A DNA stretch of 64,000 nt from Phymatolithon calcareum (taxonomy: Eukaryota; Rhodophyta; Florideophyceae; Hapalidiales), in NCBI GenBank assembly GCA_977006965.1, contig OZ345354.1, forward strand, positions 62,001-126,000, given 5' to 3'. The translations under genes and the position numbers were made by a program. Positions 11,667-22,500 of the stretch are shown here, one piece after another. The number at the start of each line of letters is the position of its first letter. Position 1 is the stretch's first letter. The notes under the pieces are model-generated. The model was given only the letters and a program-made list of their open reading frames with translations, had not been told where the DNA came from and did not search any database.

Positions 11667-12480
11667 TACATAAAACGTGACATGTGCCAAAAATGGGACG
11701 AGTTTAATAGGCACAAATACCGTTTTTTAGTTTTCAAGAACGCCGCAATATCACCCTATGCTTTACAAAAGGCACACAGCATTCGATTCTGCAAAGTTCC
11801 GTACATATATAGAATAAGTGCATTTCGCGGGATTTCATACCCTCAAGTTTTTTGTCCTTCCCGCGAAAGGCACGAGTTTTACAGAACTCGTGCCTTTCCG
11901 AACTCTTTGAAAAGTAGTTTTTCGGACCCACTCTTAGGCAACGTGTGTATTAAAAAACCGGAAGAGGAATCCATTTCCTCTTCCAACATGTTCCATCATC
12001 GTCTCAAAGCCAGAATTTAACCTGTAGTAATCGCCCAATGAAAGTATCGGGCTTGAACCGCAAAAAAATTGTTCAAACTGTTAAAGAAATATCAGACACG
12101 ATACTGGCCGTGAGTGCCAAAAAGTAATTATCTGCCTATGCGTATCTGTACTTAGGGTAACACCTCCGGAGAGTCATCAAAATCTCAGGATTCACATCAA
12201 GAAAACCTTGTTGCTGCTGTTCTCCGAGGAGGAGATAGACAGATGTTCCCACTGATCTTGGACTCTATCGCAAACGGCTAAAATGTAGTTACGGAAACGT
12301 TTCGCTCCTCGAGTGTAAAGTTATGGAACTAACTCTATGGCAATGAGCACTGAAATTTCGCATATTGGGGGATGAACGCGCGTAGCAACGAGCCTGTCGT
12401 ATGATACGTCTGTCTGGAAACCATGTATATATAGCTTTCTCTGTCACGACAGTAAATGGTAATGATCACCCTGGATAGCA
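11667..12480 (+). repeat. Rest of the copia 5' LTR, with hairpin-forming insert
   Basis: The stretch starts with a tract (TACATAAAACGTGACA, then GCACAAATA and T-rich sequence) that recurs at 19088, and ends with about 84 bases (12397-12480) that recur at 19211-19307 and finish in GGATAGCA. The middle (about 11740-12390) has no counterpart in the other LTR. It contains inverted repeats, for example TTCGCGGG/CCCGCGAA and GGCACGAG/CTCGTGCC between about 11823 and 11897, which look like a later insertion. Confidence 0.5.
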
Positions 12481-12482
12481 AG

Positions 12483-12493
12483 TTATGGGCCCC
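12483..12493 (+). promoter_or_regulatory. Copia-type primer-binding site (internal tRNA-iMet)
   Basis: TTATGGGCCCC lies two bases after the end of the LTR. Copia elements in several lineages prime from the anticodon region of initiator methionine tRNA using TTATGGGCCC. This fixes the 5' LTR end at 12480 and the element as plus-strand. Confidence 0.7.
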
Positions 12494-12689
12494 AAATCGC
12501 AGCCATCTGCAAAAGAAAACACATAACAGACATATCTCAAGAATCTCTCTCGACCAACAGATCAAGCTACAAGGCGAAATTAACGCAACGCCACGAAGCA
12601 TGCAAAATTCTCAAAATTCCAGGTCTCTACGATCAAAAAATCTATCCTCAAAAATGCAACAAAACCGCCACCCACTCCAGGTAATCCTT

Positions 12690-13600
12690 AAATACTGAGG
12701 CCACCCACAACTATGTCGGAGAAATTATGGAAAATCGATCATCTGACATTCCGCATCTTCTCAACATGGCACGAGTCCTTAATCGTTCTCGGGATGGGGG
12801 ATTAGTTAAAATTTCACTCCCATCTCATGGAAGAAGTCGAGCTCCCGAAAGACGCGACAGACGAGCAGAAACTCAACTACGAACTCTCGAAACAGTCCAC
12901 TCTGCTTGCATTTCGCCAATCGATAACTAAGGAAGTCGTAAAACGTATTCAGTCAAGCTATTTTACGACCAAAACGCCATATTCCCTCTGAGCGACCAAA
13001 AGGCAAATCATTTAACAACACCCTTCCAATAATTCAAGCCCTCTCTATCAACAAGCCATTTCACTAGAGCTCGATCCCGGCCAAGATCTTAATACATACC
13101 TCGAGAAGCATATGGAAATTCGAGACCAGCTAACTGCACTTGGTTACCCCGACATAAAAAAGAAACAATTGCGGATCGATATCATCCTGAGCGGTATCAA
13201 ATAGCACACTATGCTCAAGTACGTGCACAAGCCATGCTAATCCAGGATCTCAAGACAGACGTAAAAAACTCACCACGTACCTACAAACACTCTCGATGCA
13301 AAACATATGTGTTTCCCACACCCAAGCTAGAAACGCATGGTCACCGACACCGACATACGGACACCAACGGGCACTGGTCCACGGTAACATGCCTCCCCCG
13401 CCTAGACAACAAGCGTCTAGATGGTGTAGTTTTCACGGCATGGCGTGTCATACTTTAGCAGGATGCCGAAAATGGCTATCCCTCCCCAAGTATCGACAGT
13501 TCCAGCTGGCGGCACCCCCAGAAAACGTAGGCAAATTTCGACGCCACCGTCGCCATCAGGGGTCTCATCGCCACATCCAAAGTAACGCAAAGAACTAGCC
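12690..13600 (+). pseudogene. Ty1/copia gag, degenerate
   Basis: Fragments in shifting frames resemble copia gag (UBN2/gag-polypeptide type). Around 12830-12980 is a block with EEVELPKDATDEQKLNYEL followed by a helical LLAFRQSITKEVV. At about 13090-13200 are LNTYLEKHMEIRDQLTALG and IILSGIK, ended by a stop. A zinc knuckle is recognisable at about 13425-13480 as WCSFHGMACHTLAGCRKW (C-x2-H-x4-H-x4-C, a known copia variant). Several frameshifts and stops make it a pseudogene. Confidence 0.6.
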
Positions 13601-14099
13601 AGAGATGCTACCGAAAACAGAGCACGAGAACGAGACCGACACGTCAGACGGCAGCGCAAAGGTAACATCCCCACATCAAACCGCACTCCAAGACTCTAGA
13701 TGCTCTCCCACACATCTAAGAACTGCAACTAATAACATAGAAACGACTAGATCCTGGTACAAAATAACAGAAACTGAGCATCGATGACCCGTAACACATC
13801 ACAGGGCAGCTATGATCCTAATCGGAAAGCTACTGTACCGATCCTGAACGCAGTCGCGGTGCCGACTCTGAAACACACCCTCGTATCCCTCTCGCAAATC
13901 GCACGCCATTCCAACATTCATCTTAGCAGGCCAAAATTCTATATTTTCAAGCCATCGAGCGCTCCACAAACAAATATGAACTCCAACACGAAGCCTAAAA
14001 ATCTACCGCCGCACTTAACAACAAGTACAAACCGAACAAGGAAACCAACCCCGACAGATCGTACGTCACCGCTCACCGCCGACTGTGAGACATGAATCC

Positions 14100-14560
14100 A
14101 TCTCCTGTACACCCCGACGTAGTCCACAGGGAATACCATGACCACCACAGACTTGTCCAACCATAATAGCCTCGACACTCTGTATTTCATGGCCAAAATG
14201 AACTACCCCAGTCTTCCAGAAAAACTAAAAAGAACACCCCCAAAAATGTTATGCTCAGGTTGCGAAAAAGGCAAAATGAAAAGAGTGCCATTCAGAGGCA
14301 CGAAGCGCACGATACTACATGGTGTCAGCATTTCTTCCGATACATGCTCATGGAACCTCCCATCAGACAATGGATTCTATCAATTCGTCGCTTATCTCGA
14401 CGAAGCGACAAGATACTTGCAGGTGCACCCCCTAATCCATCCACAAATCGAGATGTAGCGTTCGCGGTGACGGCCAAATTCCACGCCAACACTACGACCC
14501 AAACGAATTCTCATTGCCCGTAGCGGGAAAGAATGCTATAAGAGCTGTCCTCTCCTACGC
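14100..14560 (+). pseudogene. Ty1/copia GAG-pre-integrase and integrase start, degenerate
   Basis: A 106-residue frame (14138-14458) has the copia pre-integrase layout: a YPSLPEKLKRTP helix, the cysteine pair CSGCEKGKMKRVPF of the integrase zinc module, then GVSISSDTC where the first catalytic Asp lies, and FYQFVAYLDEATRYLQV, matching the usual F..F.D..SRY..V region. The histidines normally preceding CxxC are eroded. Most of the integrase core after 14460 is missing or unrecognisable, so part has been deleted. Confidence 0.65.
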
Positions 14561-15118
14561 AGCAGCACATGACCTATATGCATACCACTGGGACATGGAA
14601 TAAGCAATTCTGCACGAATGGCTACGCCCTTCAGATCAGGTATATGTACGTCAGCTCCCTCGATTCGATGGCACGATGAAGCACTCGAATTACGTCAGTC
14701 TCGTCAAGAAAAACGTATACGATCTCGAACAAGCCTGCCGTATCTTTTCCCTGGCCTAAAAAAGCACCTAAAAGTGTGGCACTTCCTTCGTTTCAATGCA
14801 GTCTTGTACATTCATACTCCGTGACGAGGCGACAAAACACTTCGTATTTCTCGTCATCACAATGAACGACTTTCTTGCCTTATCCGATGACGAGAATTTC
14901 CTTCAACAGGTAAAATGGCAACTTTGCAGACAATACACACTCCAAGATCTGGTCCAGTCAAACATATCGAGATGGACAGAGACTTTAAAAAACAGACCCC
15001 CAAAATCTCGCAGCCCTTGTACATATTCAAAATACTGAAAATGTACAACGCTACCAATGGATATAAAGTCAAAACGCCGTACCTGAACGCACCCTTAGAA
15101 AGCAGCAACGCCCGTTAA
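14560..15118 (+). pseudogene. Ty1/copia reverse transcriptase, degenerate
   Basis: In broken frames the copia RT hallmarks can be followed: QLPRFDGT, then LVKKNVYDLEQACRIFSLA (usually LxKALYGLKQAxRxW), a stop, then FLVITMNDFLALSDD, where the YVDD catalytic box has become MNDF, and LCRQYTLQDL, matching the connection before the thumb. Two or more frameshifts and several stops are present. The altered catalytic box alone would abolish activity. Confidence 0.65.
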
Positions 15119-15176
15119 CGAACCTCTTGACGAACAGTTGTACCCATACGGCGAACAGTCCGGTCACTTCAGGTGT

Positions 15177-15835
15177 CTAGCCGACAGCACACGCCCGGGC
15201 ATAGGACAAATAACTGAAGCACTGGGGTGATACACATACGAACCGACAGCAGACCATTGGAAAGCAGCCCAAAGAGTTATCGATTACCTTCGGTCCACGC
15301 TGCACTATAGCAGAACATACGGAAAACCGACGAGCTGAAACGATACTTCGATAGCGACTATGCCGCATTTACCGACACGAGACGATCAACAACGGGGTAC
15401 ATTCTCAGCTGGAACGGCGGACCAGTGCCATCGCAGTCCAAACGCCGAAAAATAGTGGCCGGCTCGACATGGGAAGCCGAATACATTGCAGAATACCACG
15501 CAGCAAGACAAATCAAAGTTTTGCGCCAGCTGTTAACTGACATCGGACAAATGCAGAACACAGCAACGCCACTTTTCATTGACAACGAAGGAGCGATCGA
15601 CACTGCAACGACACCGCACCCGACGCCCAAGTCCAAGCAGCTCGAAGTACAATACCATTACCTGCGCAAGCAAATCATGGATGGGCACATCAAAGCAGTC
15701 AAAATCCCAACAGCCGAGAACCAGTCTGAACTCCTGAAAATTCCGCTTTGCCCAACGAATTTCCTCAAATGCGTCACAACCCTGAACCTAAACGCTACAT
15801 ATTGGGGTCTTTCTGAAACGCAAAATAAGATGTGA
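15177..15835 (+). pseudogene. Ty1/copia RNase H, partly open
   Basis: Upstream fragments resemble the RT-RNase H connection (TRPGIGQITEAL and DHWKAAQRVIDYLRST). The open frame 15425-15835 (136 residues) carries the rest: QSKRRKIVAGSTWEAEYIA, FIDNEGAID and a QLEVQYHYLRKQI helix, equivalent to K..HID..YH..RE in intact copia elements. Part of the catalytic region sits in an upstream frame, so this is a broken gene. It ends the coding part of the element. Confidence 0.7.
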
Positions 15836-16662
15836 CGTATTTGGGGAGAGCGTGACTGATTGTTGTGCTTTTTAACCCCTGTGCGATCTGAAACACAACA
15901 TTTTCTAATTCCGACCGGAGAAGTGAGTTGGAAGTTTCTACTTCTAGCATCTTGTGTGGAATCAGTACATGCTGAAAATACTGTCGACCCGTGCAAACAA
16001 AACAGAAAATGGCCACACAGATCCACCCTTAGCCGACCATTCCGGGTCACATCTCTCATTTCACGCTCGCGCACGCACATAAAAACATGAGTGTGGCATT
16101 TCGTACTCTCATCGTCCTTGACATCATCCAGAGCTGCAGACCGGCGGCGCCGAAAAAGCGAATCAAGCAGATGTCGTCGCTCGAGCCCAGAAACCGTGAC
16201 CGGCGTATAACTCGCGCCGCTCTCCATCAACCCTCAATATCGGCGTTTGCTGTGATTTTCGGGTCGCTTTATTGTTCAATTAGAAGGCGAGGCTTATTGG
16301 GATGAACCAAATTCTTACCACGTTTATGCCGCAACTTAGCGTAGGAGCTAATGACCCGTTTGGGGTGATTAGGATCTCAAAATTCCTCTTTATCGATGTT
16401 TATTTACTGGGAGATGAGTGAACGAATACACGACAAAAAATTCAGAGAGGCCCAAAGACTTAGTTTGGATCTTCTCCTTAACAACAACGTCTGCCGTTCT
16501 CAATCGTCATAGTCGAGAGTATATCCAGTAGTATCCGTGGTGGGAGTGTGTGCAGCGGCTGAGCGTCGATTTAAAGGCTCTTTTTTCAAGAGCAACCATG
16601 ACTTGAACATCGATTTATTCATTCTACAATTAGAGTATCACATGAAATTTGTAATAGGCTAA
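15836..16662. other. Post-pol region of the copia element, no gene recognised
   Basis: A 190-codon frame on the minus strand (15658-16230) is largely antisense to the RNase H fragment and has no recognisable domain. No RNA gene or clear repeat was seen here. Confidence 0.4.
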
Positions 16663-16690
16663 ATATTTTCCCTGTCACTAATTTTCACGT

Positions 16691-16835
16691 CAGTGTCGCT
16701 AAATTGAAAAACAGCACATCAGTGTCGCTAAAATAAAAAACAGCACTTCAGTGTCACTATTCTGAGAAATGAAGGCTCAGTGTCACTAATCCTAAAAATC
16801 GCTCTTCTGTGTCACTAAAAGCATCTCAATAAGAC
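16691..16835 (+). repeat. Left array of 29-bp repeats (five units)
   Basis: The units share CAGTGTCRCTAA followed by an A-rich half and AGCRCTT-like sequence. The period is exactly 29 for all five. The last unit begins CTGTGTCACTAA. Confidence 0.85.
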
Positions 16836-17619
16836 ACAATTATGCTCCTTGGGAAAAGTTTCAGAAAACTTTTCTAAATATCAATGCCGATCCTGTGAAT
16901 AGATTTTCGTTATACTACACACATCGAATGCTGAACGTGAATGCATTTCTGAATGCATTCGTGATTATGGCCGCATAGAGAGCCTGCTGTTGGTGCAGCT
17001 GCAGTACTGTACATGCCTCGGCACTTGCAGAAAGCACTCCTCGCTCCAACACAAAAGAAAGGGACAACCGAGAAACCGGGAAATTATCGCCAAGCAAGGA
17101 AATCCTCGAGACTGCTATCGATATGAAGCTGGTCGAGGTGTACGCTAACCACTGGTACAGTTTGCCGTCTTCTAACGCTTTAATTTAGCTGGAGCTTAAG
17201 ATTTCATGGGGAATATTTTGCTCCAATAAACTGCAGGCCTTCAGTTTTACGGAGCAGATCATTCTCGAGGAAAACTTGAGCTTATTGCATTAAGTTGACC
17301 GTTCAGAGCCATTAATCATGCCTTCGATTTTGCTAGAGCTTGGCCACTGACCACAGAACACTACTGCAAAAGTTTCTCTTTTGCCCGATTTATGTACGTT
17401 ATGGGCCAATTCGACTTTTTCGTGATTAGACCGTTACAAAGATAAACATTACCATCCGATGAGTATCATATAGATTCTCAAAACCCTTGTGCACAACGCC
17501 TGAAGCTTGCGAAACGTGGACTCGGCAAGGAGTATTAATCCTTGCCAAATTTTTACAAGATAAATAGACTTTGCAAGAACTATTTCCCGAAAATTGTACA
17601 TATCTGGCTTCTTCTGTAA

Positions 17620-17800
17620 TTTTTAGTGACATGGTCGATCCGTTTGCAAGATTTGTGACACTGAGATGCCATTTTTGGAAAATAGTGACACCAAGGCACT
17701 GTTTTTTTAGATTAGTGACACTGACGTGTCATTTTGCAAAATAGTGATACTGATTTGTCTTTTCTGCGATTAGTGACACAGACGCAAGAATTACTGACAC
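17620..17800 (-). repeat. Right array of 29/30-bp repeats, inverted relative to the left
   Basis: Six units are centred on TAGTGACACTGA variants, with spacings 29, 30, 30, 29 and 29. A seventh, outer copy at 17794 mirrors the irregular outer copy of the left array at 16672. Confidence 0.85.
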
Positions 17801-17809
17801 TGAAAATAT

Positions 17810-18550
17810 GCGTCTATTTGTAATATAGGATTGAAGCCAAGAGCTTCAACGCACAATTTTTGTTGTTGAGGAAAACCATCATCATTAGCGTTAATTGATC
17901 ATGCCTCTTATCCTCCCGCTCACGTATCGCTCTCTCCTCTGCTCTCCGTTCTGCTCGTTTTTTCCGCTCTTCTTCTCTGCTCTGCATGGTCTTTCCACTC
18001 TTTCTCTCTCTGTTCGACACGATCCTTGCGCTTCTCTTCTCGCCGGTTTTGGTCTTGAAATATCTGTAACTTGAGAAGACTGGTCAACTCTCCACCATCG
18101 CTAATTTCTTTTCGCATTCCGGATTGCCGTTGATGCACCAAGGGACGCGGGAAGGCGTGCTATCTCTCTCGCGATAAGTTGTTCCCATTTTTACGCTCAC
18201 GCACAGATACGCAATCATCATTACTGTGTCTATCTTCGTCATCAATGCCTTGAAAGCGCTCTCAGATCCTGTGCCGAGCTCGTGTCGATCGATAGGAGAG
18301 GAAGGGGGCGCTAATGAGGCAATTGCACGAAGTAGCCATGGGTGGAAGCGCAGGCTAAATCCTAGTAGCTTGGACTATTAACTATGTCCGAGAGCGGGTT
18401 GATCGAAAGTGAATGAGTCATTGAATATGATGGAAATACATGATCGCGGAAGGAACAAGTATCAGAGAGCGGAGTGCCAGCTATCCTCGGATTTTTGGGA
18501 CGGTACCAAATCTTTCTCACTAGGTGCTGGCTCTAGTGAGAAAAACTACG
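17810..18550. other. No recognised gene
   Basis: A CT-rich stretch (about 17900-18060) gives low-complexity frames rich in Arg and Glu on the minus strand, which I do not regard as coding. The remainder has no recognisable feature. Confidence 0.4.
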
Positions 18551-18560
18551 TTTGCGACTA

Positions 18561-19087
18561 CAGTCAATCCCCGATAACTGGATCTCCGAATTTAGAATAT
18601 CCTTGGTTTTCAGAATACAGCAGGCTGTGACGGATTCGGTATCGGCCTAAATTTATTGAAATTTTAAGGATGTCGGAATATTCGATATCAGAATATCCTC
18701 AATTCTAGAGCCACGGTGCATGCATTAAATTTTCTAATAATTTTGTTTCATGCCACGGTGTATATTCTGCATTACTGTAAAGTAGTGATACTGTATCTAC
18801 CGGTGTCGAACACCTGTCGTTGGCAAATGTCGATCATCTCTCTCAACTCTGTTAGCCATGACGGCCAAAAGTTCAGTTCCGCATCTGGTGCACAGCTGTG
18901 AGTGCCGAATATGCCACCGGTTTGGGATGAAGAAGACAAGTCGCCTCGCGTGCGTTTTTAGCCACCGAACGTAAATACAGGTGTGAAACGAGAGCTATGA
19001 TGACAACTCACTTTCAGAATATTCCCGATACTGTATCTGGATATCGGAGGCCTCCACAATGGACAACTAGTTTTCGACGATTGACTG
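18561..19087. mobile_element. TA-flanked MITE of Tc1/mariner or pogo type
   Basis: The element starts CAGTCAATC (18561) and ends GATTGACTG (19087), with TA on both sides (18559-18560 and 19088-19089). It is 527 bp and has no transposase. Its start resembles a sequence at 23574, which may be a second, decayed copy. Its inverted repeats differ from those of the pogo element at 9586, so it belongs to another family. Confidence 0.7.
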
Positions 19088-19307
19088 TACATAAAACGTG
19101 ACAGAATTAGTACGCACAAATCCTATTTTTTGTTTTTAGGAAGGTCCAATAGCCGCATGGTAAATGTATGTGTCGCATGCATGCGACACATACATTTACC
19201 ATGCAGGCAATATGAATCGTTCGTTGTATGACACGTGTGTCTGGAAACCATGTATATATAGCTTCCTCCGTTACGACAGCAAACGGTAAGGATCACCCTG
19301 GATAGCA
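19088..19307 (+). repeat. Copia 3' LTR (part right of the MITE)
   Basis: Homology with the 5' LTR covers the first 55 bases (TACATAAAACGTGACA and GCACAAAT tracts) and then about 19229-19307, including GTGTCTGGAAACCATG, a TATA-like TATATATAG and the terminal GATCACCCTGGATAGCA. Between them sits a perfect 50-bp palindrome absent from the other LTR. Confidence 0.55.
19155..19204. repeat. Perfect 50-bp palindrome
   Basis: Bases 19155-19179 are the exact reverse complement of 19180-19204, with no spacer. The centre reads GCATGCATGC, and each arm starts GCATGGTAAATG. It lies inside the copia 3' LTR and has no counterpart in the 5' LTR. Confidence 0.95.
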
Positions 19308-19524
19308 GAGCCCGCTGCGTTGAACTTTGTTGTCCTATGACTAATAAGTGATTTTGACAGAAGTTGAATATCGCTTGGGCTTTGGAGTTCTGTAGCAGTT
19401 CATGACTTGCCCGAAACAGAACTATGTTTTAATCATACTCTGTGATACGTCTCTCTCCATTAGCGTACATCCGCGGCGCGCGGCACATGCGTAAAGTTCA
19501 TGTTCTAGATCCTTTCATTCTGCT

Positions 19525-22500
19525 TCAAGGCGCCTCCCAAATGCGTAGTAAACCATCCAGAGACCCGGAAACAATTTTTCGCCCGTCAGGAGTGAACGAA
19601 ACACTTCTAACCGACGTAAGCACATTTGATGATGTCCAGATATTTCGTCCTGCATTGGCATTCCACAACCGAACAAAGCCACCACCGCATCCAGATGCAA
19701 TTTGTTCTCCGTCAGGACTGAAAGTAACACAGGTCACCCGTTCCGTGTGCCCTTGTAACGGCTCAGCAGTACTCGTCCATGTTGCCGTGTCCCACAAACG
19801 AATTGTCGTGTCCCTTGATCCTGTTGCCAACCGCCGGTCTCGCCCACTGAATACAACAGATGATATACAGGATTCATGGGCATCGGCGTCTTCGAAAATT
19901 GTATCCCCCGTGCGACTGTCCAGCACTTTCAAAGATCCATTCAACAGACCAATTGCAATGTATCGCCCGTCCGCAGAAAGAGCAACACACTCAACGCTGC
20001 ATTGCTGTACGAATTCTCCAAGTCGTTCACCTGTGTTCGCATCCCAGATCTTTACTGTGCAATCATGAGAGCACGAGAATATCTTTGCAGCATCGCTGCT
20101 GACAGCAATGCCAGCGATCGTTTCGCTGTGACCTCGGAGAACAACCGCTGGAGACTTAGGCGTCTCCCATTTCCAAATGGCAACCGAATTGTCCGATGAT
20201 CCCGACACAACTTTCGTTGCTCCCACAGCAAATGATACTCCGGTCACATGGCCACTGTGTCCCTGGAAACGCTTCAAATTAACACCCGTCGACGCATTTG
20301 CGACCACAACATCTCTGCCTGCTCCTGCCACCACGAACTGTCCACATGGAGAGCACTGAACGGAATGGCAATTGGCCTCCACCGGAATTTCCATTACTGG
20401 CGTCCTGCGCGGGTCTGCAAAAACCGGCTGGACATGAGGCAAGTACGACAACGGCGTGTGAGTCTCAACGCTCTTCGAGTACAGCTCCACGATTGCGTTC
20501 TCCTTCCTCCATTTAAACAAACGTCCTGATATACGGAATAGAAACGACCGCTCTCCCGCAGATGCTCTTTCCCATGAGAGTTGTATAACTCTCCAAATCA
20601 ACTCAAAGCTTTCCCTGACATTGTCCTGAAAAATTTCGTCGCTTAGTCCCAGAAAACTCTCGAAATCCGATTTTAGTGACGATATGCCCCCGATCCCCAC
20701 GCGGGCAAGCGTCCAACGCGAATCCAAAAGAACAGCCGCCAGCTCCACAACCAGACCCGCAGATATTAAGTGTCTGGCAAGATTCGCATGAATATATCCG
20801 TCGTGTTCGACGGACCACCACGTTCTCGGTATGCAGTCCAATACTTTTTCCTCAAGCGAACACTCGCCACGAGACCGGAAGCATGCTTTCGACAAAAATG
20901 ACACTTTCTTTTTCGTTTCTGGTTCCAGATAGCCGTTGAGAAGCTGCGTATGCCAGATAGCCGTTGAAAAGCCGCGTATCTTTTTCTCGGCCTGTCGTTT
21001 GCAAAAGTCCAATTGGAGATCATGCAGCATGAGACCAGACACTTTCACCAGCCCTTGTGCGCGATGCGGTCTTGTGATCTTGCAAAGACTCAGCCGGCAG
21101 AAAAGTCGTACAATTTCTTTCGCAAAAGTTTCGTCGACATTCCACATTCCACTAAGAGCGTGCAAAGGGACCCAGGTCTGGTGTCTCAGCACACAAAAGC
21201 TTGCGTACAAACTGGCAGCCGTGTGGTCAGTGGCACCTTCATGCTCTTTCTGCAGTTTCCAGAATCCATCTTCTAGTGTTTCCAGACTTTCGGCGATTCT
21301 CGCGTTCAAGCTCGCGCTTTCGGGGAATATCATCTCACCAACGTAGACGTCTGATTTCTCCAGCTGTGATGCGAAATTCTCACATGCGCCTACAAAACCA
21401 CCAGTTTCATTTGCGAGTGACGCAACTTCATGTCCAGTGACCGCAAGCGCTAGAGGAAGCCCGGCGCATATTGTACGGATGGTCGTTATACTTCTTGTCG
21501 GGTCGCCATTAGGTCCTTGTGGTATTGTCCTTTCTGGATCGCTTATGGCATGCTTCATGAATATTTTCTCGGACACGGCTCCAAGTGGGTCTCGTGGTCG
21601 AAAGTCGACTAGCCGCTCGGTATAGTGTGCAATGACTGTACTACGGGTGGTTATGGCCATTCGACTTCTTGAGCAAGTCCGTAACAGACGCCGCAGGTCT
21701 TTCAAAAACGCAACTTCGCACTTTTTCGAAGGCCAGAGATCGTTCGTAGGCCAGAGATCGTCCACAAGAAAAAGACAGGTTTTCCCTTCGAACCATGCCA
21801 CCGCAAAACCCATAGCTGCCGTGAGAGACTGGGAATTCTTAGCGTTAACGGCAGATGCTGTTGCACCTGTAAGCCTCATGATTTTCTCGATTTCCCCAAT
21901 TACCATCGATTCAGTAGCGCCACGCCCGAGCACAATGTAGTGTATCCCATCAGAAAAATGCTCGCAAATGTCATCATCAAATGCAAGACTCTGGAGGGCA
22001 ACTGTCTTGCCAGCGCCGACCATCCCAACGACACAGTGTGCCACAACTGAAGACTCCGGGGATAGGATAGAATCTTTCAGGATTCCTTCCGGGGTGCTGC
22101 GCTTTCCGTCTGCATCCATTAAATCAAAGTTGACCATTGCGAATCGAGAAGGCTCCGGCGTGCTCTCTACCACTCGATAGCTTTCTTGCCTCGTGTCGAT
22201 CAAGGGGTCGATTCGAACATGCTGTGATTCACTTTTCGCCCCTCCCGAGAGGACTGCACACAGATAGAAGGTTTTCGACGAGACTTCAGAGACTTTCAAC
22301 TCGAGAGCATTCAGGGTGGCGCTTATTGTTGTTGCGCGGACTATCCGATAAAGCACGGGCTTGAGCCTAGCCCAATAGCCACTGGCATGCTTTGTGTAAG
22401 CCTTCGAGCAACCATTATCCAAGACTGAGTTCGAACGTTTGAGATCCTCTTGCAAGGACAGGAAAGCTTCGTTGAGCGCTATAGACTGAATGTTTGATGG

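Larger units (their letters stand above)
16663..17809. mobile_element. Unclassified element with inverted arrays of 29-bp repeats at both ends
   Basis: The left end carries five copies of CAGTGTCRCTAA-type units starting at 16691, 16720, 16749, 16778 and 16807, exactly 29 bases apart. The right end carries the inverted unit (AGTGACACTGA-type) with motif starts at 17626, 17655, 17685, 17715, 17744 and 17773, 29-30 apart. The outermost sequences also match as inverted repeats: ATATTTTCCCTGTCACTAA on the left and its inverse at 17790-17809 on the right. The core of about 790 bases has no coding frame I recognise. The layout suits a non-autonomous DNA transposon with subterminal repeats (foldback-like). 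Confidence 0.7.
9578..19307 (+). mobile_element. Ty1/copia LTR retrotransposon, degenerate, with three nested elements
   Basis: A short LTR-like sequence ending in GGATAGCA occurs at 12397-12480 and again at 19211-19307. A further homologous tract sits just right of each TA-flanked insertion (11667-11735 and 19088-19142). Between them, on the plus strand, come decayed gag, integrase, reverse transcriptase and RNase H in copia order. I infer one element whose 5' LTR was split by a pogo-like transposon and whose 3' LTR was split by a MITE. The outer LTR ends are uncertain: the only shared sequence left of the insertions is about CGTTTGCRACTA. No clean target-site duplication was found. Confidence 0.6.

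Noticed and set aside
16691-17800. CRISPR array, because of regular 29-bp spacing
   Set aside because: The units are contiguous tandem repeats without unique spacers, occur as two inverted arrays, and the context is a eukaryotic transposon-rich region with no cas genes.
17814-18141. Arg/Glu-rich minus-strand frames resembling RS or coiled-coil proteins
   Set aside because: They come from a simple CT-rich tract read antisense, in two overlapping frames.
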